Below, piece by piece: positions 1 through 5,800 of a stretch of DNA of 5,800 bases. The notes beneath the pieces were generated by a model that was not told the origin of the DNA, did not search any database, and worked only from the letters and a program-made list of their open reading frames with translations. The stretch is taken from positions 1 to 5,800 of the forward strand of contig CAIWIS010000292.1 in the NCBI GenBank assembly GCA_903912795.1, read 5' to 3'. The stretch is from an uncultured Bacteroidales bacterium. Lineage in GTDB: Bacteria; Bacteroidota; Bacteroidia; Bacteroidales; Paludibacteraceae. Both the position numbers and the translations under genes were made by a program. Positions within the stretch are counted from its first letter, which is position 1, and each line of letters opens with the position of its first letter.

Positions 1-73
1 AACTTATCTGATATTTTTTGACCAATTCATCCTAAATTTCGAATGTAAAAGTCCTCAATTTTTTATAGATATT
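1..73. other. Intergenic stretch downstream of the S1 sulfatase; nothing recognisable
   Basis: This AT-rich stretch follows the stop codon of the sulfatase at 74-1498. I see no stem followed by a T-run on the minus strand that would make an intrinsic terminator. The only minus-strand ATG of note (bases 27-29) opens a frame that closes after about eight codons. The next gene, if any, is outside the window. Confidence 0.6.
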
Positions 74-1498
74 TTATTGCTTACCCAATTTTCTTATATT
101 TTTTCCTGTAATATTGGTTAAATCATCACCTAAATTCCCCCGAGCTTCCTGGACAATTTTTTCTAATTCAGTAACTATTTCAGGATATGAAAATTTCACA
201 TTATACCGTTCTCCCGGATCACGACGTAAGTCGAATAAACCACCCTCAAAATTAAAATCCTCATTTACTGCCCCCGGCTTACCATCTCTGCCTGGAGCAA
301 AACCTTCATAAGTCCTTCCCGGATGTGGTAAAATCAATTTCCAGTCACCATTGGATACAGCTTCAAGATTATTCTTACGATAGTAGTAATAAAATGATTT
401 TCTGGGAGTTTCATCAAACCGTCCCTGCATTAAAGATAAAATATTTACCCCGTCAATTTTATGGTTAGGTAGAGGAGCTTTTGTTATTGCTGCCAAAGTA
501 GGTAAAATATCAATTCCTGAAACCATTTTATTACAAACCGTACCTTCAGGAATTGTTCCTTTCCACCGCATAATACATGGTACTCTTTGTCCTCCTTCAA
601 AAGTAGTTCCTTTTCCTTCACGTAATCCACCGGCGCTGCCGGCGTGATTTCCATAATTAAACCAAGGTCCATTATCTGAGGTAAAGATTATAAGGGTATT
701 TTCATCTAAATTTAATTCTTTGAGCGTTTTAAGTATTTCACCAATACTCCAGTCAATTTCCATCATTACATCGCCATAAAGTCCCTGTTTGCTTTTTCCT
801 GCAAACTTGTCGGATACGGCTAAAGGAACATGTGGCAAAGGATGGGCAAGATAAATAAAAAAAGGATTCGTTTTATTGCGACGAATAAAATTTAAAGTAC
901 GTTCCGTAAATCGAGTTGTAAATTGTGTTATGTCGGGGTTGATTGAAATTACAGAATCACCCTCAATCAAAGGTAAGGGTGGATAATAATTCTTGTTCAC
1001 TGGATGTTTGGGGCTCATATCGTGAGAATATGGAATTCCAAAAAACTCATCAAATCCATGATGTACAGGTAGATATTTCTTTAAATGCCCTAAATGCCAT
1101 TTTCCAAAAGCTGCTGTAGTATAATTTTTTTGTTTTAAGAGTTCGGGAATTAGCACCTCTTCATCGCTTATTCCTGTTTTTGCTGTATGGTCAATAGCGC
1201 CTGAAAATCCAATTCGATTCGGATAGCAACCCGTTAATAAGCCTGCCCGCGATGCACTGCTAACAGCCTGTGGAGCATAATAGTGCGAAAAAAACATTCC
1301 TTCCTTTGCCATAGCATCCAGATTCGGAGTGTTGTAATCAATAGCTCCATTCATTGTAAGGTCACCATAGCCCATATCATCAAGGTAAACCAAAATAATA
1401 TTTGGTGATTTTATATGAACTTTTTCTTTCTGAATTGAATATGCAGGAAAAGTAATTAAAGAAGAAACTCCAAAGACAATGGTAGTATTAACATACAT
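74..1498 (-). CDS. S1-family sulfatase with serine-type formylglycine motif (arylsulfatase A-like), exported
   Basis: Formylglycine-dependent sulfatase of 474 residues that hydrolyses sulfate esters, most likely on a glycan in the periplasm. Visible family motifs, in order, are: the metal-binding LDDMGYGD (D40, D41); the maturation motif SSASRAGLLTG, with S80 as the residue to be converted to formylglycine; FGKWHLG (K133, H135); HPLPHVPL (H218, H222); TSDNG (D274, N275); and GLREGKGTTFEGG (K295). The tail has the usual LFDLRRDPGE segment, so the protein looks complete for the alkaline-phosphatase-like fold. S80 is encoded by AGC, so maturation would need an anaerobic-type (radical SAM) enzyme rather than a cysteine-only one. 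Residues 7-21 are hydrophobic and end in AYS, which fits a signal peptide, but no basic residue precedes them, which is odd (see the upstream reading frame). An in-frame TGA seven codons upstream makes this ATG the first usable start in the present sequence. No Shine-Dalgarno site is visible. Resemblance to subfamily S1_16 is my impression only; the substrate is unknown. Confidence 0.93.
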   Translation of the reverse strand: MYVNTTIVFGVSSLITFPAYSIQKEKVHIKSPNIILVYLDDMGYGDLTMNGAIDYNTPNLDAMAKEGMFFSHYYAPQAVSSASRAGLLTGCYPNRIGFSGAIDHTAKTGISDEEVLIPELLKQKNYTTAAFGKWHLGHLKKYLPVHHGFDEFFGIPYSHDMSPKHPVNKNYYPPLPLIEGDSVISINPDITQFTTRFTERTLNFIRRNKTNPFFIYLAHPLPHVPLAVSDKFAGKSKQGLYGDVMMEIDWSIGEILKTLKELNLDENTLIIFTSDNGPWFNYGNHAGSAGGLREGKGTTFEGGQRVPCIMRWKGTIPEGTVCNKMVSGIDILPTLAAITKAPLPNHKIDGVNILSLMQGRFDETPRKSFYYYYRKNNLEAVSNGDWKLILPHPGRTYEGFAPGRDGKPGAVNEDFNFEGGLFDLRRDPGERYNVKFSYPEIVTELEKIVQEARGNLGDDLTNITGKNIRKLGKQ

Positions 1499-1516
1499 AG
1501 CTATAATTGTTAAATA

Positions 1517-1570
1517 TCAGTACTTGTACAACGTTAACAAGTGTTTCAATTTTTTTTTATTTCGTAACAT
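1517..1570 (-). other. Short basic reading frame in phase with the sulfatase, ended by TGA; possible cut-off signal-peptide start or leader peptide
   Basis: An ATG at 1568-1570 opens a 17-codon frame reading MLRNKKKLKHLLTLYKY and stops at a TGA (1517-1519). It is in the same reading frame as the sulfatase ATG at 1496-1498, 24 codons further on. The codons between the TGA and that ATG read YLTIIA, which is also hydrophobic. Together these would make a lysine-rich n-region followed by a long hydrophobic core, which is what the annotated sulfatase start lacks. This could be the original N-terminus interrupted by one nonsense change or a sequencing error, or a small leader peptide, or chance in AT-rich DNA. 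A TAA at 1577-1579 closes the frame upstream. Confidence 0.35.
1522..1542. promoter_or_regulatory. Inverted repeat ACTTGT-N9-ACAAGT upstream of the sulfatase
   Basis: Two perfect six-base arms (1522-1527 and 1537-1542) flank a nine-base centre that itself holds the overlapping palindromes AACGTT and GTTAAC. The element ends 24 bases upstream of the sulfatase ATG on the minus strand. It could be an operator or a small hairpin in the 5' leader. Arms this short occur by chance in AT-rich DNA, so the call is tentative. Confidence 0.25.
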
Positions 1571-1783
1571 ATTATTTTATGAGAACTATTTTCTTTGTAG
1601 TTAGCAAGTTCTTTGATTTTAAGGTAACAAGACACAAAGAAGTTCCTTGTAAACAAGAAATATTGATATCGAACATTTTCTTGTTGCCAATTCTACTTTG
1701 ATATAGTATCATACCCGTAGTCCGATTTTTTTATTAACTCTCCATTGCTGGGATATGAAGTAAGGTTATCTCACTATTACTAG

Positions 1784-1807
1784 GCATCATACCTGTAACA
1801 TTGATGC
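1784..1807 (-). other. Inverted repeat GCATCA-N12-TGATGC just after the beta-helix gene
   Basis: Perfect six-base arms at 1784-1789 and 1802-1807 are separated by twelve bases. The repeat begins 29 bases downstream of the beta-helix stop codon. In the direction of transcription the following bases are not T-rich, so this is not a canonical intrinsic terminator. It may still form a weak hairpin that limits read-through or protects the mRNA 3' end. Confidence 0.25.
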
Positions 1808-1836
1808 TCGTGAAGCAACACTTACTTTTTAGTTGT

Positions 1837-4788
1837 TTATCGAACTATCAGTTTCGAATTTATTATTGTTTTTCCTGATCGTACAGAAACCAGATATATC
1901 GAACTTTTCAACCACCCAGCAGTATTTATTTCAATGAAATTTTTGCCAGAACTATAGTTTTGATATACCACTTGTCCTTGAAGATTGGTGATTATTATTT
2001 TACGAATTTCAGATTCACTAGAGCCATCAATTTTTATTGTAAGCTTTTCCTGATTCAATGGATTTGGAAAAATATTAATACCAGTTAGTGAAATATTTGA
2101 AACAGCATTTAACGACCCATCAACAATAATAATTTGGTCAATTTTTGTGGTGACACTTGCGGTTTTAACGTGATAGATACGCATCCAATTGATGGCACTT
2201 AAATCGGGGGTACCACCCGAAATTCCAGCTGCACTAAAAGGCAATTTTATCAAATTCCAACCATTTACCAAAGTGCCAATACTCCAGTTAAATTCATTTT
2301 TATCGGCTGCTCCACCGCTTCCTAGTTCAACCTGATTACCTGCAGAAAATGAGCTTATGTCCGAAACAAAATACCAGAATTGAAGATTTCCATTATCTAT
2401 GGTTGAACCTGTATTAATTGGTGGCGAAAAAACTTTTTTAAAATCATCCGTTTTTGTTCCTACCGATTGCAGGCATGCAGTTCCTTCTTTTTTGTCGGTA
2501 CTGTTTACACTTAAAGTGTTCGACGATGTCCAGCCACTATTCGAATCGCAGGAAGAAAGTGTTTTGTTTACGGGACGTGGAATAATGGTTATAATGGCTG
2601 TGGCCGTTTTTTCGCCATCCAAAGTCGTAACTGTAATATTGCAAGTGCCAGGCGCCACTGAAGTAATCAAACCAAGTGAGTTTACTGTTGCCACATTGGT
2701 ATCGCTCGATATCCAAGTTGTGTTTTTGTTCGACGCATTGGATGGTGAGATAGTTGCTGTAAGCTGCTGCTGATTGCCTACAGTAATAGTTGCAACTGTA
2801 GGCAACACCGCTATACCGCTCACAAAAACCTGATCGGTTGTAGTAATTGCCGTAGTCGCTGTTTTTCCACCATCCTCGGTAGTTACTGTTATGGTAGCTG
2901 TCCCAATCGAAACGGCAGTAACCATTCCTGTTGAACTTACGGTGGCAACTGCTGTATTATTTGAAGTCCAAGTTAAGTTTTTATTACTTGCATTTGCTGG
3001 TGCGATTGTTGCTGCTAGTTGCTGAGAACTACCTACGCTTATAGTTAAAGAAGCTGGTGATAGAACTATTCCTGTAACCGGAATATTTACAAGACTACCA
3101 TTTCCAGCCCAAGTTGCCAATTTGGTGTAGATATTTCCAGTTCTTTGTTCTGGTATTGTGATGTTTGAAACTGCTTCGCTTCCAAGCCTTTCTTCCAGTT
3201 GTTTGAAATACAGACTTCGTGTACTCACATGGACACCAGCAGACCCTGATTTTTCCCAATATCCACGAAAAATAAAACCGGGGTATTTAGTAGGGCTAAA
3301 TGTAGCGGAATATTCAGTGCCAATACTTCCAATTAAAAAATTTTGAGATCCCCTAGAGACGTCATTTATATAACCCTTACATTCGAGATTCCAACCAACC
3401 GTTTGTGCTCCACACCAACCATGACCATTAGATAAATCAAATATATTAATTGCCATAACAGAATTAGGTGCTTTTATATTGTCGAACAATGTGCCCGTAG
3501 CCCAACGATAATGTGGGCCCAATACATTCTGCCCGTTTGCGCTATAGCAATCAACAAACACATTGGGACCAGGCATTCTGGCGTGAGTCACAAAATCATG
3601 TCGTCCGTAATCCGAGTAACAACGCTGAAAAAGAACGCGTGTAGAGCCTGCATCCAAGCTAAAACTATAACGCCATCCACCAGAAATGGCTCCCCTTGGA
3701 TCAATATACGCACATTCTTGAACGGTGACATTCATCACTCCCCAAGTCATTATAGCCGATTCGGATGTGCGAGTTACTGTAACACCATGAATCCAACTAT
3801 TATCCAAAAATCGTGGTCTTATCCCTACCCGCAATCTATTTCCATCACCTGATACCCCAGGACTACCTCCATCTTGAATACCCACTATACGCAAATCTTC
3901 AACACCGCATTTGTTTAATCGTCCTGTTGTTGTGTATTTTGTTATTTGCCCTCCACCATATTTGGTCTGCATGGGTTGAACTACCGAACAGTCAATGGTG
4001 ATTGTATTACCATTTTTTTCGATTATTTTACGTTTAAATCCAATGTTGAAAGCTCCGGCTGTTGCATCCCAATAATCAGTCGGATCGACAATATATCCAT
4101 TTTTGTCCACTTTGAGATCCGAAAACCAGGTAGCATTCGGAGTAAATTTTACTATTATATTATCTCCTATAGCATAACTACTGGCATCGGCTATCGTAAA
4201 TGTTTTTGCACCAGTCCCTACAAAATCATCGGTAATGCGAGTCAAATTACTCTCGGATGTGGATTGAGAAACTGGCTCAAGGGTTATCATGGTGTGATTC
4301 AGAGCGAAATCTGAATAAAGTATTGTTCCATCAGCTCCCTGTCCTTCGCCACGCAATACTACTCCGCTGGCCCAAATTCTTAATGCATAACCCATTCCAT
4401 CAGTGAGTACAGGAATAGTTCCATCATTCAATCTGTAAGTCCCCTTTTTAAGCAATACTGCTCCTCTAAATCCATTAGCATCTAGAGGTATATTACAAAC
4501 TTGGTCAATAGCTTGCTGAATTCGAGTTCTGTCTTCGCCTGAAGATGTTGGATTCAATGTGATTTTTACTGGCACCTCTCCTACAGGTACTCTAATACCA
4601 CCATCCATATAACCAACATTCGAAAAATCGGGCAAGGTATTGTCTTCATTTGTCTCGTAATTATTTGCATACTTGGCATAAACAAGTTTTCCGTTTGTGC
4701 CAGGATAAACCAAAGATGATTCTGCTGAATAACAGGCTAATGCTACTAAAAATTGAAATGCTAAAAATAGAACTATGTGTTTTCTCAT
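1837..4788 (-). CDS. Secreted modular beta-helix protein (pectate-lyase-like) with two Big_2 domains and T9SS sorting domain; putative polysaccharide-active enzyme
   Basis: This 983-residue protein begins with a clear signal peptide (MRKH, hydrophobic to about residue 19, likely cleaved near YSA at 20-22). Residues about 60-545 form a right-handed beta-helix region. It opens with the SGEDRTRIQQAIDQV segment (82-96), typical of pectate-lyase-superfamily proteins (PF12708-like), followed by GTYRL and VVLRGEGQGADGTIL. Conserved-looking polar clusters are YGRHDFVTHARMPGPN (394-409), GPHYRWATGT (424-433) and NGHGWCGA (454-461). Then come two Big_2-like domains (about 571-648 and 655-735), a probable beta-sandwich module (about 741-893) and a T9SS type A sorting domain (about 900-983, ending KLIVR). 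Such proteins cross the outer membrane and are anchored to the surface or released. Position between two sulfatases suggests action on a sulfated polysaccharide. I cannot assign a lyase or hydrolase family, and a binding-only role is possible. The ATG follows the upstream sulfatase stop by 37 bases, so the two are probably co-transcribed; an AGGAC lies 13 bases before the ATG, rather far for a ribosome site. Confidence 0.9.
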   Translation of the reverse strand: MRKHIVLFLAFQFLVALACYSAESSLVYPGTNGKLVYAKYANNYETNEDNTLPDFSNVGYMDGGIRVPVGEVPVKITLNPTSSGEDRTRIQQAIDQVCNIPLDANGFRGAVLLKKGTYRLNDGTIPVLTDGMGYALRIWASGVVLRGEGQGADGTILYSDFALNHTMITLEPVSQSTSESNLTRITDDFVGTGAKTFTIADASSYAIGDNIIVKFTPNATWFSDLKVDKNGYIVDPTDYWDATAGAFNIGFKRKIIEKNGNTITIDCSVVQPMQTKYGGGQITKYTTTGRLNKCGVEDLRIVGIQDGGSPGVSGDGNRLRVGIRPRFLDNSWIHGVTVTRTSESAIMTWGVMNVTVQECAYIDPRGAISGGWRYSFSLDAGSTRVLFQRCYSDYGRHDFVTHARMPGPNVFVDCYSANGQNVLGPHYRWATGTLFDNIKAPNSVMAINIFDLSNGHGWCGAQTVGWNLECKGYINDVSRGSQNFLIGSIGTEYSATFSPTKYPGFIFRGYWEKSGSAGVHVSTRSLYFKQLEERLGSEAVSNITIPEQRTGNIYTKLATWAGNGSLVNIPVTGIVLSPASLTISVGSSQQLAATIAPANASNKNLTWTSNNTAVATVSSTGMVTAVSIGTATITVTTEDGGKTATTAITTTDQVFVSGIAVLPTVATITVGNQQQLTATISPSNASNKNTTWISSDTNVATVNSLGLITSVAPGTCNITVTTLDGEKTATAIITIIPRPVNKTLSSCDSNSGWTSSNTLSVNSTDKKEGTACLQSVGTKTDDFKKVFSPPINTGSTIDNGNLQFWYFVSDISSFSAGNQVELGSGGAADKNEFNWSIGTLVNGWNLIKLPFSAAGISGGTPDLSAINWMRIYHVKTASVTTKIDQIIIVDGSLNAVSNISLTGINIFPNPLNQEKLTIKIDGSSESEIRKIIITNLQGQVVYQNYSSGKNFIEINTAGWLKSSIYLVSVRSGKTIINSKLIVR
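1840..2088 (-). other. T9SS type A C-terminal sorting domain (encoded region)
   Basis: This is the last roughly 83 residues of the beta-helix protein. They show the usual pattern of these signals: an INIFPNPLNQEKLTIKI start, IITNLQGQVVYQ in the middle, then a YLVSVRSGKTIINSKLIVR end with a basic last residue. The domain directs export through the type IX system, which is confined to Bacteroidota and close relatives, and is usually cut off on arrival at the surface. It is the strongest taxonomic clue in the window. Confidence 0.9.
2110..2568 (-). other. Probable beta-sandwich (carbohydrate-binding-like) module in the beta-helix protein (encoded region)
   Basis: Residues about 741-893 lie between the second Big_2 domain and the sorting domain. 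The stretch has alternating short hydrophobic strands, a cluster of aromatics (LQFWYF at 802-807, NWMRIYH at 867-873) and the NGWNLIKLPF segment, as seen in jelly-roll modules attached to Bacteroidota polysaccharide enzymes. By analogy it may bind the substrate. I cannot match it to a named carbohydrate-binding family, and its limits are approximate. Confidence 0.5.
2584..3078 (-). repeat. Tandem pair of Big_2 (bacterial Ig-like group 2) domains (encoded region)
   Basis: Two consecutive units of about 80 residues (571-650 and 655-735 of the protein) share the Big_2 pattern: G-I-x6-T-I-x-V-G, QQL-x-ATI-x-P-x-NASNKN-x-TW, VATV, and a closing G-T-x2-ITVTT-x-DG-x-KTAT. By eye well over half of aligned residues are identical, which points to duplication of one unit. 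These domains usually serve as spacers or adhesion modules in surface proteins; here they separate the beta-helix from the C-terminal modules. Confidence 0.88.
3154..4551 (-). other. Right-handed beta-helix, pectate-lyase-like region (encoded region)
   Basis: Residues about 80-545 carry repeated short beta-strand and turn patterns, for example VVLRGEGQGADGTIL (143-157), CGVEDLRIVGI (294-304), SWIHGVTVTRTSESAI (331-346), MNVTVQECAYID (352-363) and VLFQRCYSDYGRHDF (385-399). This coil-by-coil layout fits a parallel beta-helix as in pectate lyases, many glycoside hydrolases and some binding proteins. Polar residues R396, H397, D398, H426, R428 and H456 fall in the best-conserved-looking turns and are the natural candidates for an active site; that assignment is inference. 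Confidence 0.75.
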
Positions 4789-4825
4789 TTGTTTAAAAAT
4801 TGTCCTTTTACCGTTATATAGAGTT

Positions 4826-5800
4826 TTAATAATTTTTCGTTGGTTCGGTATCGTCGTATTTCTTTTGAAGCTTGAGCAAGTTGAGCATCATAGCTTGTTT
4901 TATTTTTACAAACTGTGGATTGTTGATTTGATTTTTCATTTCAGTGGGGTCATTTTTCAAATCGTATAACTCCCATTCGTCAATGTCGTCGTAAAAATGA
5001 ATTAATTTATAACGATCGGAACGTATACCATAATGGCGTTTTACGGCATGTGGCATCGGGTATTCGTAATAATGATAATACAATGCATCCCTTACCTTTT
5101 GTTTGGTTTGGCACAATATGGGTTTGAGCGATTCACCTTGTACGTCGGCAGGAATTTTCACCCCTGCAAAATCGAGCAAAGTGGCAGCAAAGTCAATATT
5201 TTGAGCCAGAGCTTTTGTTTCAACTCCTTTTTTAATCATTTTTGGATACGAAATAAGCAAAGGCGTATGAAACGATTCCTCGTACATAAAGCGCTTGTCG
5301 AACCAACCATGCTCACCCAGGTAAAAACCCTGATCGGAAGTATACACTATAATGGTATTTTCCCAAAGACCATTGGTTTTTAAGTAATCAATCATTTTGC
5401 CCACATTATCATCCACCGACGAAATACATTTCATATAATCGCGCATATACCGTTGGTATTTCCACAGTGTTAGTTCTTTGCCCGTGAGTTTTGCTGATTC
5501 AAAACTATCTTTTATGGGTAAATAAACTTTATCGAAAACGGCGCGTTGAGCTGGTGTCATGCGGTTTAGCTCATTATCCAGCGTTTCGCCCATTTCAGTA
5601 TTTTTATATCCGAACAATTTGAGATCGCCACCCAAATTCATGCTTTTTTCGATGCTCATTTTTTGTTCTTTCGCAGCTCGCCTACCCACATAATCATCGA
5701 AAAAATTGGCCGGAACAGGAAAGGAGTGATCTTCGTACATGGTCATCTTATCTACTGCCGGCATCCAATTGCGATGAGGCGCTTTAAATTGCATCATCAG
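4826..5800 (-). CDS. S1-family sulfatase, C-terminal part (5' end outside window), DUF4976-like tail
   Basis: About 324 codons of a formylglycine-dependent sulfatase are visible. The frame stays open to the window edge: the Met codon at 5795-5797 is preceded by a Leu codon, and the first visible segment (QFKAPHRNW, with the substrate-side Lys and His) belongs to the middle of the fold. The real start and the C/S-x-P/A-x-R maturation site are therefore upstream. Counting from that Met, residues 24-40 give the FPVPANFFDDYVGRR segment, 151-169 give YTSDQGFYLGEHGWFDKR (D155, Q156 for metal; H163 and K168 near the active site), and about 240-290 give YYHYYEYP, IRSDRYKLI and ELYDLKNDP, typical of the DUF4976 C-terminal domain. 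About 200 N-terminal residues are missing compared with usual lengths near 500-550. It is of a different sulfatase type from the one at 74-1498. It is the upstream neighbour of the beta-helix gene in a probable operon. Subfamily and substrate are not determined. Confidence 0.93.
   Translation of the reverse strand: MMMQFKAPHRNWMPAVDKMTMYEDHSFPVPANFFDDYVGRRAAKEQKMSIEKSMNLGGDLKLFGYKNTEMGETLDNELNRMTPAQRAVFDKVYLPIKDSFESAKLTGKELTLWKYQRYMRDYMKCISSVDDNVGKMIDYLKTNGLWENTIIVYTSDQGFYLGEHGWFDKRFMYEESFHTPLLISYPKMIKKGVETKALAQNIDFAATLLDFAGVKIPADVQGESLKPILCQTKQKVRDALYYHYYEYPMPHAVKRHYGIRSDRYKLIHFYDDIDEWELYDLKNDPTEMKNQINNPQFVKIKQAMMLNLLKLQKKYDDTEPTKNY

Larger units (their letters stand above)
1499..1836. other. 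338-base gap between the beta-helix gene and the sulfatase; no gene seen
   Basis: The gap is much longer than the 37-base spacing upstream of the beta-helix gene, so the last sulfatase may have its own promoter or the mRNA may be processed here. I found no good match to the Bacteroidota promoter pattern (TTTG, about 19 bases, TAnnTTTG) on the minus strand. There are two short inverted repeats, annotated separately. There is also an imperfect 12-base direct repeat (ATCATACC-C/T-GTA at 1708-1719 and 1786-1797) and a run of nine T at 1550-1558. A plus-strand open frame here (about 1507-1701) is rich in Phe and Ile, has no ribosome site and looks spurious. Confidence 0.5.

Noticed and set aside
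1507..1701. Plus-strand open frame of 64 codons in the intergenic gap
   Set aside because: Low-complexity Phe/Ile-rich product, no ribosome site, no recognisable motif, opposite to the operon; best explained by AT-rich DNA.
1720..1735. T-run after ACCCGTAGTCCG as an intrinsic terminator
   Set aside because: The T-run is on the plus strand, where no gene ends, and I see no stable stem before it; on the minus strand it is an A-run.
2399..4314. Several plus-strand open frames (such as 2399-2773, 3511-3852, 3946-4314) opposite the beta-helix gene
   Set aside because: They lie entirely within a well-supported minus-strand coding region and show no domain patterns; they are antisense shadows.
4729..4788. 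Lipoprotein signal (VALAC) at the start of the beta-helix protein
   Set aside because: The residue three before the Cys is Ala rather than Leu/Val/Ile, and the protein has a T9SS sorting domain; an ordinary signal peptide cut near YSA fits better.
5033..5383. Plus-strand open frame opposite the partial sulfatase
   Set aside because: The minus strand carries strong sulfatase motifs over the same bases, and the plus-strand product has no recognisable features.
5795..5797. Met codon near the window edge as the start of the upstream sulfatase
   Set aside because: The frame continues open past it to the edge, and the following residues match the middle of a sulfatase, not its N-terminus or a signal peptide.
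1..5800. CRISPR arrays, tRNA or rRNA genes, insertion sequences
   Set aside because: No spaced direct repeats, no cloverleaf-like segments and no transposase motifs were seen on either strand.

Overview
The window looks like part of a polysaccharide-degradation locus from a member of the Bacteroidota, probably a Bacteroidia or Flavobacteriia relative living on sulfated polymers. The evidence for the phylum is the type IX secretion (T9SS) C-terminal sorting domain on the central protein, AT-rich DNA, no clear Shine-Dalgarno sites, and S1-type sulfatases packed around a secreted modular beta-helix protein. No SusC/SusD pair, regulator or sulfatase-maturing enzyme lies in this window, so membership of a full polysaccharide utilisation locus is inferred from gene content only.

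All genes lie on the minus strand and are transcribed from right to left. First (4826-5800) is the C-terminal part of an S1 sulfatase with a DUF4976-like tail; its N-terminus, including the formylglycine site, is outside the window. After 37 bases comes a complete 983-residue secreted protein (1837-4788). It has a signal peptide, a large right-handed beta-helix of the pectate-lyase-like kind, two tandem Big_2 immunoglobulin-like domains, a probable beta-sandwich module and a T9SS sorting domain. A 338-base gap with two short inverted repeats follows. Last is a second, complete S1 sulfatase of 474 residues (74-1498), of a different type from the first and with a serine-type formylglycine motif. 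Bases 1-73 hold nothing recognisable.

A working model, which is inference, is that the beta-helix protein is a surface or released enzyme that binds and cuts a sulfated glycan, while the two unlike sulfatases remove sulfate from different positions. The beta-helix cannot be placed in a named carbohydrate-active enzyme family by reading, and it is the best candidate here for undescribed chemistry. A second point of interest is the 5' end of the last sulfatase. The annotated signal peptide has no basic residues, and a lysine-rich in-frame stretch sits just upstream, cut off by a single TGA.
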